Assembly (NCBI RefSeq): GCF_003544895.1
Contig: NZ_CP032125.1
Location: forward strand, 634,001 to 698,000
Direction of reading: 5' to 3'
DNA length: 64,000 nt
Source of the DNA: Profundibacter amoris
GTDB taxonomy: Bacteria; Pseudomonadota; Alphaproteobacteria; Rhodobacterales; Rhodobacteraceae
This document shows positions 37,888 through 48,171 of this stretch, piece by piece; positions within the stretch are counted from its first letter, which is position 1, and the number at the start of each line of letters is the position of its first letter. The notes beneath the pieces were generated by a model that was not told where the DNA came from, did not search any database, and worked only from the letters and a program-made list of their open reading frames with translations. The position numbers were made by a program, and so were the translations under genes.

Positions 37888-38889
37888 TTGGCCATAAGTG
37901 CAGCAACACCGCCGAACACCCCGAAAGAGGTTCTGCTGGAATTTCCCGACAACCGTCTATTGATCGACCTTTGCGGCGAATATGACCGCAACCTTGCCCA
38001 TATCGAACAGCAGTTTTCCATCCAGATCGCACGGCGCGGCAACCGGCTGGCATTGATTGGCGAAGAGGATGCGGCCCTTGCCGCCGCCCGCGTTCTGAAC
38101 GCGCTTTATGCGCGGCTGGAAAGTGGCCGGCCGCTGGAAATGGGCGATGTCGAGGGCGAAATCCGCATGGGGGATTCGGCGGTGATGGACGCCGCCCCCG
38201 ATGGCGAACAGATCGAGATGTTCAAGGGCGGTCCTGTTGAAATCCGCACCCGCAAGAAACTGGTCGAGCCACGCACCGAGGCCCAGAAGGCCTATGTCAG
38301 ATCCCTGTTTGAAAACGAGCTGTGTTTCGGCATCGGCCCGGCGGGCACCGGCAAAACCTATCTGGCGGTTGCGGTCGGGGTGAATCTGTTTCTGGATGGC
38401 AAGGTGGACAAAATCATCCTGTCGCGCCCCGCGGTCGAGGCGGGCGAGCGGCTGGGCTTTCTGCCCGGCGACATGAAGGACAAGATCGACCCCTATATGC
38501 AGCCGCTGTATGACGCCCTGTCGGATTTCCTGCCCGGCAAACAGGTGGCCAAACTGATCGAGGACAAGCGGATCGAAATCGCTCCGCTGGCCTTCATGCG
38601 CGGGCGGACTTTGTCCGAGGCTTTCGTGGTGCTGGACGAGGCGCAAAATGCCACCTCGATGCAGATGAAAATGTTCCTTACCCGTCTGGGCAAGGGCAGC
38701 CGGATGGTGATTACGGGGGACCGCTCGCAGGTGGATTTGCAGCGCGGGGTCGTGAGTGGTTTGCACGAGGCCGAGCGCCTGCTGAAGGGCATCAAGAAAA
38801 TCGACTTCAACTATTTCACCGCCAAAGACGTAGTGCGCCATCCGCTGGTGGCCAGGATTATCGAGGCCTATGACGCCGATGGAAACTGA
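37888..38889 (+). CDS. phoH: PhoH-like ATPase
   Basis: A 333-residue PhoH-family P-loop protein. An N-terminal KH-like region (about 15-75) is followed by the ATPase domain with Walker A GPAGTGKTYLAVAVGV near residue 150 and Walker B FVVLDEAQNAT near residue 245. PhoH proteins associate with YbeY and RNA metabolism. The start is TTG at 37888 with ACGGAG 6 nt upstream, giving the conserved LLEFPDNRLL near the N-terminus. It overlaps ybeY at its end. Confidence 0.93.
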   Translation: MAISAATPPNTPKEVLLEFPDNRLLIDLCGEYDRNLAHIEQQFSIQIARRGNRLALIGEEDAALAAARVLNALYARLESGRPLEMGDVEGEIRMGDSAVMDAAPDGEQIEMFKGGPVEIRTRKKLVEPRTEAQKAYVRSLFENELCFGIGPAGTGKTYLAVAVGVNLFLDGKVDKIILSRPAVEAGERLGFLPGDMKDKIDPYMQPLYDALSDFLPGKQVAKLIEDKRIEIAPLAFMRGRTLSEAFVVLDEAQNATSMQMKMFLTRLGKGSRMVITGDRSQVDLQRGVVSGLHEAERLLKGIKKIDFNYFTAKDVVRHPLVARIIEAYDADGN

Positions 38890-39394
38890 TCTTGTCGGGG
38901 TGAATATCGAGGATGAGCGCTGGCACACGCTGGGTATCGAGGCGCTGGCACAGCGGGCTTGCGCAGCGACTTTGCAACATCTGGGGATTGATCCGCAGTA
39001 TTTCGAAATCAGTCTGCTGGCCTGCGATGACACACGGATTGCCGATCTGAACGCCGAGTTTCGCGGCAAACCTGCGCCAACCAACGTGCTATCGTGGCCA
39101 GCGCAAGACCGCGCGCGCCCCGGGGAACATCCCTTGCCGCCCGAGCCGGACCCGAGCGGCATGCCCGAAGAACTGGGCGATATCGCAATTTCCTATGATA
39201 CCTGCGCCCGCGAGGCGGCCGAGTCCGGCAAGGATATAAACGACCATGTGACGCATTTGCTGGTGCACGGGGTGCTGCATCTGTTGGGATATGATCACAT
39301 ATCCGATCAGGATGCCGCGATAATGGAACGATTAGAGGGCGAAGTGCTTGGCAAACTGGGCATTTCAGACCCATATAGGGTGCAGGACACATGA
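38870..39394 (+). CDS. ybeY: Endoribonuclease YbeY
   Basis: A 174-residue zinc-dependent endoribonuclease involved in 16S rRNA maturation and ribosome quality control. The zinc motif is HLLVHGVLHLLGYDHISD near residue 130 (H-x3-H-x5-H), and GDIAISYDTC and PTNVLSWP are family markers. Start choice is ATG 38870 or 38879; both overlap the phoH end by 20 or 11 nt. An Arg/Pro-rich insert (DRARPGEHPLPPEPDPSG) is common in alphaproteobacteria. Confidence 0.94.
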   Translation: MTPMETDLVGVNIEDERWHTLGIEALAQRACAATLQHLGIDPQYFEISLLACDDTRIADLNAEFRGKPAPTNVLSWPAQDRARPGEHPLPPEPDPSGMPEELGDIAISYDTCAREAAESGKDINDHVTHLLVHGVLHLLGYDHISDQDAAIMERLEGEVLGKLGISDPYRVQDT

Positions 39395-39418
39395 TGTCCG
39401 CTGAACTGGAAAGGAAAA

Positions 39419-40300
39419 ATGGGCGACACGACTGACGGTTCCTCTAACGCGGCGCAAAGCGCGCGGGACGGACAAAACAAAGGGCAACGCGGCTTTTTCG
39501 GCCGCCTGATGGCTGCCCTTGGCCCCACCAACACAGCTGACAAAAACAGCGAGGCACAGACAGGACAGGCTGCGCCCGCCACAGATGTGCGCGGTATGCT
39601 GAACCTGCGGCGCATGTCGCTTGAGGATGTGGCGGTGCCCAAGGCCGAGATCGTGGCGGTGCCCGAGGACATTAAAAAAGATGATCTGGTGCAGTTGTTC
39701 CGCAAAACCGGCCTGACGCGGATACCGGTTTACAAGGAAACGCTGGATACGCCTGTGGGGCTGGTGCACCTGAAGGATTTTGCGCTGAAACACGGGTTTA
39801 ACGGGGCCGGTGGCCGGTTCAGCCTGAAGAAACTGCTGCGCCCGCTGTTGTTTGCGCCACCCTCGATGCCGATCGGGGTGCTGCTGCAAAAGATGCAGGC
39901 GGACCGGATTCACATGGCGCTGGTGATTGACGAATACGGCGGGGTTGACGGTCTGGTCACGCTCGAGGATCTGGTGGAACAGGTGATCGGCGAGATCGAG
40001 GACGAACACGATCTGGAAGAGGACCAGTTCTGGATCAAAGAAGGGCCGGGGTGTTATCTGGCGCAGGCGCGCACGCCTTTGGAAGAATTCGAGGCCGAGA
40101 TCGGGCATCGTCTGGTGGATGAGGACGAGGAAGAGGAGATCGACACGTTGGGCGGTCTGGTGTTCCTGCTGTCGGGCCATGTGCCTGCACGGGGTGAAGT
40201 GGTGGTGCATCCGGACGGGCCGGAATTTGAAGTGGTCGATGCCGATCCACGCCGGATCAAACGGTTAAGGGTGCGGTTGCCGGATGCCAAGGGTGACTGA
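39419..40300 (+). CDS. corC: CorC/HlyC-type CBS-domain protein
   Basis: A 293-residue soluble protein with two CBS domains (about 65-190) followed by a CorC_HlyC transporter-associated domain (about 210-290). Segments include [37 protein letters not shown] and [20 protein letters not shown]. Family members take part in Mg2+/Co2+ handling, though the role in this conserved ybeY-corC-lnt order is poorly known. The N-terminal 50 residues are low in complexity. It overlaps lnt by 17 nt. Confidence 0.9.
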   Translation: MGDTTDGSSNAAQSARDGQNKGQRGFFGRLMAALGPTNTADKNSEAQTGQAAPATDVRGMLNLRRMSLEDVAVPKAEIVAVPEDIKKDDLVQLFRKTGLTRIPVYKETLDTPVGLVHLKDFALKHGFNGAGGRFSLKKLLRPLLFAPPSMPIGVLLQKMQADRIHMALVIDEYGGVDGLVTLEDLVEQVIGEIEDEHDLEEDQFWIKEGPGCYLAQARTPLEEFEAEIGHRLVDEDEEEEIDTLGGLVFLLSGHVPARGEVVVHPDGPEFEVVDADPRRIKRLRVRLPDAKGD

Positions 40301-41810
40301 CTTGGCGGGTTGGTCCACGCGGCGCAAGATGTTGCTGGCCTTGGCCGGCGGCGCGCTGACGGGTCTGGGGCAGGCGCCTTTCGGGCTGGTCTGGCTGGCG
40401 CTGATCGGGCTGGCCGGCGGGGTCTGGTTGTTCCAGAACACCGCGACAACGCGGCAGGCGGGCTGGATTGGCTGGGCCTTTGGCGTTGGATATTTTGCGC
40501 TGGTTCTGAACTGGATAGTCGAGCCGTTTCTGGTGGATATCGCCACCTATGGCTGGATGGCCCCCTTTGCCCTGATCGGCATGGCCGCCGGAATGGCACT
40601 GTTCTGGGCGCTGGCGTTCTGGCTTGCACGCTGGCAGGGACGCGGGATTGCCTTGGTGGTGTTCTGGGCCGGCACCGAAGTGCTGCGCAGCGTGATCCTG
40701 ACGGGTTTTCCGTGGGGATTGCTGGGATATATCTGGCTGGATACCGGCATAGCGCAGTTTGCCAGCCTGATTGGCCCGCATGGATTAACCTTGCTGACAT
40801 TGGCGGGCGTCTGGGCGCTGGTCACAGGATTGGGGCATCGCAAACGTATAATTCTGGTGCCGGTTGTGGTGATTGTGGGCGCGGGGCTGTTGTATCTGGG
40901 CAATGGACAGGCGGCGTCCAAATTACTGTATCTGGCCAAAAATGGTGGCAACTCCGAACCAAAATTTGTCCGCATCATCCAGACCAACGCACCGCAGCAC
41001 GAAAAATGGAACCGCGAGATGATACCGGTTTTCTTTGACCGGAATTTGCAGTTCACGGCAGCCGTGACCGAGCGAAAGCCCGATCTGGTCATCTGGCCGG
41101 AAACTTCGGTGCCTTATCTTCTGAACAGTGCCGAAGGGGCATTGCAGGTAATTGCCGATGCGGCCGACGGGGTGCCGGTGGTGCTGGGGATGCAGCGGCG
41201 CGGGGCGGCGGGCGAATATTACAATTCGCTGGTGGTGCTGGGCGCGGATGGCGTGGTGGCGGATGTCTATGACAAAAGCCATCTGGTGCCCTTTGGCGAA
41301 TATATGCCCGGTGGCTGGCTGGCGGCAAAACTGGGCCTGACAGGGCTGGCCGCGCAGGGCGGTTTCGGGTTTGGCTCGGGCGACGGGTTGCGACTGGTGG
41401 ATATTCCGGGGCTGGGGCGTGCCTTGCCGTTGATCTGTTACGAGGCGATCTTTCCCGAAGAAGTGGGTGGCGTCACACCACGCCCCGACTGGTTATTGCA
41501 AATCACCAATGATGCGTGGTTCGGCAATCTGACCGGCCCGCAACAGCATCTGGCACAGGCGCGTTTCCGCGCGATCGAGCAGGGCCTGCCGATGGTGCGC
41601 GCCGCCAATACCGGCATTTCCGCCATGATTGATGCGCGCGGGGAAATCACTGCGCAACTGGGGTTGGGGGTTGCGGGGTATCTGGATGTGAAATTGCCAC
41701 ATGGCCTGCCCCCGACACTGTATTCCCGCACGGGGGATTTGCCGGTTAACCTGTTGTTGATCGTTGCCGCTGCCGCGTTATTGCTAAAAAGACGCAGGTT
41801 TATTGGTTGA
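40284..41810 (+). CDS. lnt: Apolipoprotein N-acyltransferase
   Basis: A 508-residue inner-membrane enzyme that adds the third acyl chain to lipoproteins. Six N-terminal membrane segments are followed by a periplasmic nitrilase-like domain (about 225-480) with the Glu-Lys-Cys triad in WPETSVPYLL, DKSHLVPFGEYMP and LPLICYEAIFPEEV. A final membrane helix lies at the C-terminus before KRRRF. The start at 40284 lies inside the corC end. Confidence 0.95.
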   Translation: MPRVTDLAGWSTRRKMLLALAGGALTGLGQAPFGLVWLALIGLAGGVWLFQNTATTRQAGWIGWAFGVGYFALVLNWIVEPFLVDIATYGWMAPFALIGMAAGMALFWALAFWLARWQGRGIALVVFWAGTEVLRSVILTGFPWGLLGYIWLDTGIAQFASLIGPHGLTLLTLAGVWALVTGLGHRKRIILVPVVVIVGAGLLYLGNGQAASKLLYLAKNGGNSEPKFVRIIQTNAPQHEKWNREMIPVFFDRNLQFTAAVTERKPDLVIWPETSVPYLLNSAEGALQVIADAADGVPVVLGMQRRGAAGEYYNSLVVLGADGVVADVYDKSHLVPFGEYMPGGWLAAKLGLTGLAAQGGFGFGSGDGLRLVDIPGLGRALPLICYEAIFPEEVGGVTPRPDWLLQITNDAWFGNLTGPQQHLAQARFRAIEQGLPMVRAANTGISAMIDARGEITAQLGLGVAGYLDVKLPHGLPPTLYSRTGDLPVNLLLIVAAAALLLKRRRFIG

Positions 41811-41847
41811 CCCCGTCGTGCCTGCCCCTTATCGGGGATGGATCAAA

Positions 41848-41895
41848 CCGCTACAACGGCTTCCTGACGTGGCGGTGTAACTTATCACTGGAGCA
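41848..41895 (+). promoter_or_regulatory. SAM/SAH riboswitch controlling metK
   Basis: The sequence matches the SAM/SAH (env9b-like) riboswitch of Rhodobacterales. P1 pairs 41848-41854 with 41869-41875 (CCGCTAC with GTGGCGG). The loop holds the conserved AACGGCTTCCTGACG core, and ACTGGAGCA (41887-41895) pairs back onto GCTTCC as a pseudoknot. The pseudoknot strand contains the metK Shine-Dalgarno GGAG 6-11 nt before the ATG, so ligand binding should block translation. Confidence 0.92.
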
Positions 41896-41901
41896 CTATT
41901 C

Positions 41902-43083
<1,182 letters not shown>

Positions 43084-43088
43084 CGAAC

Positions 43089-43219
43089 GGCGGGGTAGAG
43101 CATATCGCGCCGGATTGAATTCATCCGGCCGGGCGAACGCACCTGCATTGCAGGTGCTGCCTCACCCAGCCGGATGAATGCCCGTTTCCGGTCAGGCGCG
43201 ACACGCTATAAACCCCGCC
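43089..43219. repeat. Long rod-like inverted repeat, possible structured RNA
   Basis: A 131-nt almost continuous hairpin between metK and trmB. Outer stem GGCGGGGT (43089-43096) with ACCCCGCC (43212-43219); then CGCGCC (43106-43111) with GGCGCG (43195-43200); then an 11-bp perfect stem ATTCATCCGGC (43119-43129) with GCCGGATGAAT (43169-43179); then GGG/CCC; and an apical 8-bp stem around 43139-43157. ATCCGG also pairs locally with CCGGAT (43110-43115), so alternative folds exist. It matches no RNA family that can be named here. Confidence 0.6.
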
Positions 43220-43240
43220 CTACGGCTGACGGAAATATAG

Positions 43241-43268
43241 GGTGGGCAATTTGCCCGCCTTTCTTTTT
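43241..43268 (+). terminator. Terminator-like hairpin before trmB
   Basis: GGTGGGC pairs with GCCCGCC (one T-G) around AATTT, followed by TTTCTTTTT. It ends only a few bases before the trmB start, so it may end the metK transcript and limit read-through into trmB. Confidence 0.6.
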
Positions 43269-43270
43269 GG

Positions 43271-43996
43271 ATGATGAAGATGAGTGATAAAAACACCCCC
43301 AAAACCCGCCCTTACCGGAATTTCTATGGCCGCCTGAAGGGCAAGGCCCTGCGCGACAGCCAGAAGGTTTATCTGGACGAGGATCTGGCAAGGCTTTCGC
43401 CCGGTGCTGTGGGCTGGGATGAAAACCCCGACCGGTTGCCGCTGGATTTGAAGGCACTGTTTGGCGGGCGGCCGGTGTGGCTGGAAGTCGGCTTTGGCGG
43501 TGGCGAGCATATGGTGCATCAGGCCGCGCAAAACCCCGATGTCGGGATCATAGGTTGCGAGCCGTATATCAACGGTGTGGCGATGTTGCTTGGCAAAATC
43601 CGCGAGGCCGGAGTGGATAACGTGGCGGTGCATCCCGGAGATGTGCGCGATCTGTTCGATGTGCTGCCCGATGGCTCGATTGATCGGGCGTTTTTGCTGT
43701 ATCCCGACCCATGGCCCAAGGCGCGCCACCATCGCCGCCGGTTTGTGACACCCGAACATCTGGACCCCTTGGCGCGGGTGTTGAAAAAAGGTGCAATATT
43801 TCGCGTGGCGACCGATATTCCGGATTATGTGCGCCAGACGATGGAGCAGATGATGGCGCGGGACGATTTTGAATGGTTGGCCGAAGGGCCGGACGATTGG
43901 CGAAAGCCCTGGGGCGACTGGATTTCCACCCGTTATGAAAAGAAGGCGCTGCGCGAAGGGCGGGTGCCTCATTATATGACATTCCGGCGGGTTTAG
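43271..43996 (+). CDS. trmB: tRNA (guanine-N7-)-methyltransferase
   Basis: A 241-residue SAM-dependent methyltransferase that makes m7G46 in tRNA. The SAM-binding motif is [15 protein letters not shown] near residue 72; [13 protein letters not shown] follows; [15 protein letters not shown] near residue 150 is the family signature. ATG 43271 and ATG 43280 are both possible; no strong ribosome binding site separates them, because a terminator-like hairpin abuts the start. Confidence 0.96.
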   Translation: MMKMSDKNTPKTRPYRNFYGRLKGKALRDSQKVYLDEDLARLSPGAVGWDENPDRLPLDLKALFGGRPVWLEVGFGGGEHMVHQAAQNPDVGIIGCEPYINGVAMLLGKIREAGVDNVAVHPGDVRDLFDVLPDGSIDRAFLLYPDPWPKARHHRRRFVTPEHLDPLARVLKKGAIFRVATDIPDYVRQTMEQMMARDDFEWLAEGPDDWRKPWGDWISTRYEKKALREGRVPHYMTFRRV

Positions 43997-44121
43997 AGGG
44001 CAGTCCAAAGGAATTTTATGCCTCCGGCGGGGATATTTCGGGAACGATAATGGGAAGGGCATGGCGCAGGCAAATGGCTTGGGCTATGCAGGACGTAACG
44101 CAGTTTGACGAGGAATGTGCG

Positions 44122-45471
44122 ATGTCAGGTCATGGTGAACCAACCCCGATGAAATCCCGCCGCGGCGGTGCGCTGAAGGGTGTGGCCGAGGTGCCGGGGG
44201 ACAAGTCGATCTCGCATCGGGCGCTGATTTTGGGTGCGCTGGCGGTGGGTGAAACCAAGATCGCCGGATTGCTGGAAGGCGATGATGTGCTGGACACGGC
44301 GCGGGCGATGCGCGCCTTTGGGGCGGATGTGATCGAACATGGCGGCGGGGATTGGTCGGTGTTCGGGGTCGGGGTTGGCGGCTTTGCCGAGCCGGACAAT
44401 GTAATTGATTGTGGCAATTCCGGCACCGGTGTTCGTTTGATCATGGGGGCGATGGCGAGTTGTCCGATCACCGCGACATTCACGGGGGACGCCAGTTTGC
44501 GCAGTCGCCCGATGGGGCGGATCACGGGGCCGGTTGGATTGTTCGGGGCGCAGGCTTATGGCCGTGTTGGCGGGCGGTTGCCGATGACCATTGTCGGTGC
44601 CGCTGATCCGGTGCCGGTGCGTTACGAGATGGAAGTGCCCTCGGCACAGGTGAAATCGGCCGTGTTGCTGGCGGGGCTGAATGCGCCGGGGCAAACGGTG
44701 GTGATCGAGAAGGAACCGACGCGGGATCATACGGAGCGGATGCTGGCGGGGTTTGGTGCCGATATTTCGATCGAGGAAACCGGTGAGGGGCGCATGATCA
44801 CCCTGACAGGTCAGCCGGAATTGCAGGCGCAGGATATTGTGGTGCCGCGTGATCCAAGCTCGGCCGCTTTTCCGGTCTGTGCGGCGTTGATTGTCGAGGG
44901 GTCGGACGTGTTGGTGCCCGGGATTGGTATGAACCCGACGCGCAACGGCTTGTTTACCACGTTGCGGGAAATGGGTGCCGATCTGACATACGAGAACGAA
45001 CGCATCGAGGGCGGCGAGCCGGTGGCCGATCTGCGGGCGCGCTATTCGCCCGATATGGTCGGGGTCAAAGTGCCGCCGGAACGCGTGGCAAGTATGATTG
45101 ACGAATACCCGATCCTTTCGGTGGTGGCGGCCAATGCGACAGGTCAGACCGTGATGCGTGGTGTCAAGGAGTTGCGGGTCAAGGAATGTGACCGGATCGA
45201 TGCGATGGCGCGGGGGCTTGAGGCCAACGGTGTTGCTGTCGAGGAAGCCGAGGACATGCTGACGGTGACGGGGCAGGGGGCTGGCTCGGTTACCGGGGGC
45301 GGCACGTGCAAGACCCATCTGGACCACCGGATCGCGATGAGTTTCATGGTGCTGGGCATGGCCAGCCAGCAGCCGGTTTCGATAGATGACGGGGCGCCGA
45401 TCACCACCAGTTTTCCGATTTTCGAGCCATTGATGGCTGAATTGGGCGCGCGGTTGGAGCGTTCAAACTAG
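44122..45471 (+). CDS. aroA: 3-phosphoshikimate 1-carboxyvinyltransferase (EPSP synthase)
   Basis: A 449-residue shikimate-pathway enzyme. Conserved segments are [52 protein letters not shown] and [19 protein letters not shown]. The N-terminal and [14 protein letters not shown] regions follow the alphaproteobacterial (class II-like) pattern. ATG 44122 follows GAGGA at 7 nt; the longer frame to 44050 is not conserved. Confidence 0.97.
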   Translation: MSGHGEPTPMKSRRGGALKGVAEVPGDKSISHRALILGALAVGETKIAGLLEGDDVLDTARAMRAFGADVIEHGGGDWSVFGVGVGGFAEPDNVIDCGNSGTGVRLIMGAMASCPITATFTGDASLRSRPMGRITGPVGLFGAQAYGRVGGRLPMTIVGAADPVPVRYEMEVPSAQVKSAVLLAGLNAPGQTVVIEKEPTRDHTERMLAGFGADISIEETGEGRMITLTGQPELQAQDIVVPRDPSSAAFPVCAALIVEGSDVLVPGIGMNPTRNGLFTTLREMGADLTYENERIEGGEPVADLRARYSPDMVGVKVPPERVASMIDEYPILSVVAANATGQTVMRGVKELRVKECDRIDAMARGLEANGVAVEEAEDMLTVTGQGAGSVTGGGTCKTHLDHRIAMSFMVLGMASQQPVSIDDGAPITTSFPIFEPLMAELGARLERSN

Positions 45472-45480
45472 GAGGGCGAA

Positions 45481-45993
45481 ATGCGTCTGGTTTTCTGGCT
45501 GATCTTTGCGGTGACGATGGGCATCTATCTAACGATGGTGCTTTGGTCATTGCCCTATATAACAGCCGAGGCCAATGGCCTGTTGCCATTTGATTTACGT
45601 CTGATCGGCTATGGTTTTGACGACGCCGCATTTTTTCGCGAGGCGATTTCCGAAGAGGGAAGGCAGTTTTATTTAACCGTTCAGCAAAGCCTTGATGGTG
45701 CTTATCCCGGGTTAATGGCGGTTACATTGGTGATGGCATTCAATATGCTGTTTCAGGGTTTCGGTCGCTATGTGGCATCCGGCATTGCGGTTCTTGCGGC
45801 TATATTTGATTATCTTGAAAATGCCGCTGTTGCCGGAATGCTGAAAGCGGCTTTAATTGATGTGACACCGGATATGGTTGCCCGAGCAAATATGTGGACC
45901 GTGCTGAAATCGGCGACGTCGACGTTGGCCTTTGCTGCACTTTTGGTTGGGTTGGTGGTGGCGTGGCGTCGCAAAAGAAAGGTCGCGGGATGA
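45481..45993 (+). CDS. Unknown four-helix membrane protein
   Basis: A 170-residue membrane protein not assigned to a family. Hydrophobic segments lie at about residues 3-22, 75-92, 97-115 and 138-158. The first is followed by a loop with TAEANGLLPFDLRLIGYGFD and a soluble stretch containing YLTVQQSLDGAYPG. The C-terminal RRKRKVAG is positively charged, consistent with a cytoplasmic end. It starts 10 nt after aroA with GGAGGG upstream, and its stop overlaps the GFA gene start, so the three may be co-transcribed. Confidence 0.7.
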   Translation: MRLVFWLIFAVTMGIYLTMVLWSLPYITAEANGLLPFDLRLIGYGFDDAAFFREAISEEGRQFYLTVQQSLDGAYPGLMAVTLVMAFNMLFQGFGRYVASGIAVLAAIFDYLENAAVAGMLKAALIDVTPDMVARANMWTVLKSATSTLAFAALLVGLVVAWRRKRKVAG

Positions 45994-46394
45994 AACATAC
46001 CGGCAGTTGTCTATGCGGGAAAATTACGTATGTCATCACCGGCCCTTTGCGGCCTGTGGTTGCCTGTCATTGCACCCAGTGCCGCAAGGCCAGCGGGCAC
46101 CATGTGGCGGCGACGTCGTGTTATCGGGATGATATCGAAATCACGGGCAAGGTGACGTGGTATCAATCATCCGACACAGCGCGGCGCGGGTTTTGCGGGA
46201 TATGTGGCAGCAATCTGTTTTGGGACGGGGCAGGGATGAACCTGTCGATATTCGCGGGCACGCTGGACGGGCCGACTGGGTTGACCATGAAAGGGCATAT
46301 TTTCTGCGCCGACAAAGGGGATTATTACGAGTTGGGGGATGATCTGCCCAAGGCGGATGGCCGGGATCCGGCGTTGACCACGATGGTTCCCTGA
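45990..46394 (+). CDS. GFA-family (glutathione-dependent formaldehyde-activating-like) protein
   Basis: A 134-residue zinc-binding protein of the GFA/CENP-V fold. The cysteine motifs are GSCLCGKITY, ACHCTQCRKASGHH and FCGICGSNLFWD, which give the two zinc sites. The family includes Gfa, once proposed to bind S-hydroxymethylglutathione, but most members have no known reaction. The start overlaps the previous stop in an ATGA arrangement. Confidence 0.87.
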   Translation: MKHTGSCLCGKITYVITGPLRPVVACHCTQCRKASGHHVAATSCYRDDIEITGKVTWYQSSDTARRGFCGICGSNLFWDGAGMNLSIFAGTLDGPTGLTMKGHIFCADKGDYYELGDDLPKADGRDPALTTMVP

Positions 46395-46459
46395 CGCGGC
46401 AATGCATTGTTCGCGGGTTAAGATATTATATATACTCGCGGAGCATAAGTTGCGCAGGG

Positions 46460-47365
46460 TTATTTGCCAGTGATGGCGTGGCCGATTTCGCGATATGCGT
46501 CCAGAACCGGTGCGGGCAAGTTGCGTGCGCCAATTTCCCAGTCACCATCGATGCCACCCGCCCAAGTATAGCCGACCAGCGCGGCGATATCGCCACGGCT
46601 TTTGGCGTAGGCGTAATAGGCACGGGCGACGTTTGCCATATTATCCGGAGCCAGCCCTGCACGGGTGTGGTGCGGTGTGTGATGCGCATCCATCACCATA
46701 ACCAGCGCCTGATCCGGCGACAGCATGGCGGCGGCACGGTTCAGATAAGCGGGGTAGCGCGGTTCAAGCGCGGGATCGGCTACGGTGTAGGCATTGAACC
46801 CCCAATACTGGATGTTGCGGGCAATCGGGGCGGGGCCATTCGGGGAATAGGCCTCGATCACCATGATCGGGGTTTCAGGATAGAGGGTGCGCAGGGTAAG
46901 CGCTGCATTCTCCAGATCGGCAAGGGGCAGGTGGCGGCGGGTCGGTTCATCCGCAAGGTAAAAGATCAGACCACTGGCGGGGACGCCGCTTTGGTTGATG
47001 GCCTGTTGCAGCATTTGTAGTAAGGTGCCGCGTTGGACGTTTGGCTGGAGGCGCCCGTTCTGTTCGCTGAAAAAGACCGGTTCGATGTAAAACAACGGGG
47101 TGAACTGGCGGGCGGACTGATGCAGCCTTTGGGCGGTAGTCTGCGTGTTATCGGCAATGCAGACCTGATTGAGGTTGGTGAAACCGGCAACTTCATCGGT
47201 GTAATCGGTCTTTACGATATCATCATGCGGATCATCCAGACCGCAATTCACAGCGGCAAAGCCGAAATATTCGAGCGGTGTGTCGCCATAGGCCGGCAGG
47301 CCGGTGGCAAGGAGTAGCGCGAATATGATGGCGGGGTTTTTCAGGATTCTACTCCTCTTCCGCAT
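46460..47365 (-). CDS. Secreted protein of unknown function
   Basis: A 301-residue exported protein; the signal peptide lies in residues 8-27 (ending AYG). It was not recognised. Alternating strand-helix segments such as FYIEPVFFSE, GLIFYLADEPTRR, MVIEAYSPNG, YWGFNAYTV and VMVMDAHHTP suggest a TIM-barrel like that of glycoside hydrolases, with candidate acidic residues in DEPT and IEAY. The end TWAGGIDGDWEIGARNLP is also conserved-looking. Its first codons overlap the neighbour at 47349-48086 by 17 nt, so the two are probably one operon. Confidence 0.6.
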   Translation of the reverse strand: MRKRSRILKNPAIIFALLLATGLPAYGDTPLEYFGFAAVNCGLDDPHDDIVKTDYTDEVAGFTNLNQVCIADNTQTTAQRLHQSARQFTPLFYIEPVFFSEQNGRLQPNVQRGTLLQMLQQAINQSGVPASGLIFYLADEPTRRHLPLADLENAALTLRTLYPETPIMVIEAYSPNGPAPIARNIQYWGFNAYTVADPALEPRYPAYLNRAAAMLSPDQALVMVMDAHHTPHHTRAGLAPDNMANVARAYYAYAKSRGDIAALVGYTWAGGIDGDWEIGARNLPAPVLDAYREIGHAITGK

Positions 47366-48086
47366 TCATGTTGAGCCATATTCTGGCATAAGCTTCGCCC
47401 ATGCATTCCTCATTATCAATTGTGTTGGCCCAGTGGGGAATGACGGTTTGGATGTTGCAGGTGGTTTCGGCCAGATCAATCCGCAGCCGATGTTGGCGTT
47501 CCAGCAGGCTGTAGTACCGGTGGCTGGTTAAAGCATCATTGCTGAAATCGGATGACCCGGGGACAGCGTTCAGTTTTTCATAAAACGCGGTGTGGGCGGC
47601 GCTTTCCCAATACTCGCGGCCTTTATCAATAATTTCGGCGCATTCGATGTAGTTGATGCCGCAGGATATGTCGGTGTTGTGGCTGGTGGGGATACTGTTT
47701 CGCTCGATATTGCGGGCGATTTTCTCGATACAGGAATTTTCGGGCACCTCGCGAATATCAACCTCTTCCAGCCGGCCCAGCATCTCGCAGCGTTCAAGAG
47801 TGGCGATGTTCAGTCGGTCGGCCGGGAAACCGGCATCCTTAAAGGCCGTCACACAGCCTTCGACGTTGGCTGTTTGGCATTCGTCCAAAGCGTATGCAAT
47901 TTCGCGGCGCAGGGTATAGCTGGCGGTAAGGACGTCCTGGCACTTGCGATAAAGGTTTTCGGACGGGGTGCTGATACAGTCATCAAACTGTTTGTGCAGA
48001 TCGAAAGCAAACGGTGTGAGTTGGGTATCGGCACGCGGTGCTGTGGCGGTCAGGCAAAGGGCGAGGATCATCAGGATACGGGTCAT
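47349..48086 (-). CDS. Secreted cysteine-rich protein, possibly LprI/DUF1311-like
   Basis: A 245-residue exported protein with signal peptide 1-19 (APRA). Eight or so cysteines are spread through the mature part (DDCIST, RKCQDV, DECQTA, GCVTAF, SCGINYIECAE), consistent with periplasmic disulfides. The C-terminal part, with YYSLLERQHRLRIDLAETTC, resembles the DUF1311 or lysozyme-inhibitor LprI pattern of a helical pair ending in a cysteine, but this is tentative. It is translated before, and overlaps, the secreted unknown downstream. Confidence 0.5.
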   Translation of the reverse strand: MTRILMILALCLTATAPRADTQLTPFAFDLHKQFDDCISTPSENLYRKCQDVLTASYTLRREIAYALDECQTANVEGCVTAFKDAGFPADRLNIATLERCEMLGRLEEVDIREVPENSCIEKIARNIERNSIPTSHNTDISCGINYIECAEIIDKGREYWESAAHTAFYEKLNAVPGSSDFSNDALTSHRYYSLLERQHRLRIDLAETTCNIQTVIPHWANTIDNEECMGEAYARIWLNMNAEEE

Positions 48087-48171
48087 AATGCACTACTTTT
48101 TCAAAATTGCTTTTTCTTGGGGGCATTGGGGAATAGAAAGGGGGAAATGTCCAGAGCAGGGATGACAAGCA

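Noticed and set aside
37957-39162. 401-codon open frame opposite phoH and ybeY
   Set aside because: The conserved PhoH and YbeY motifs are on the plus strand; this frame is a shadow.
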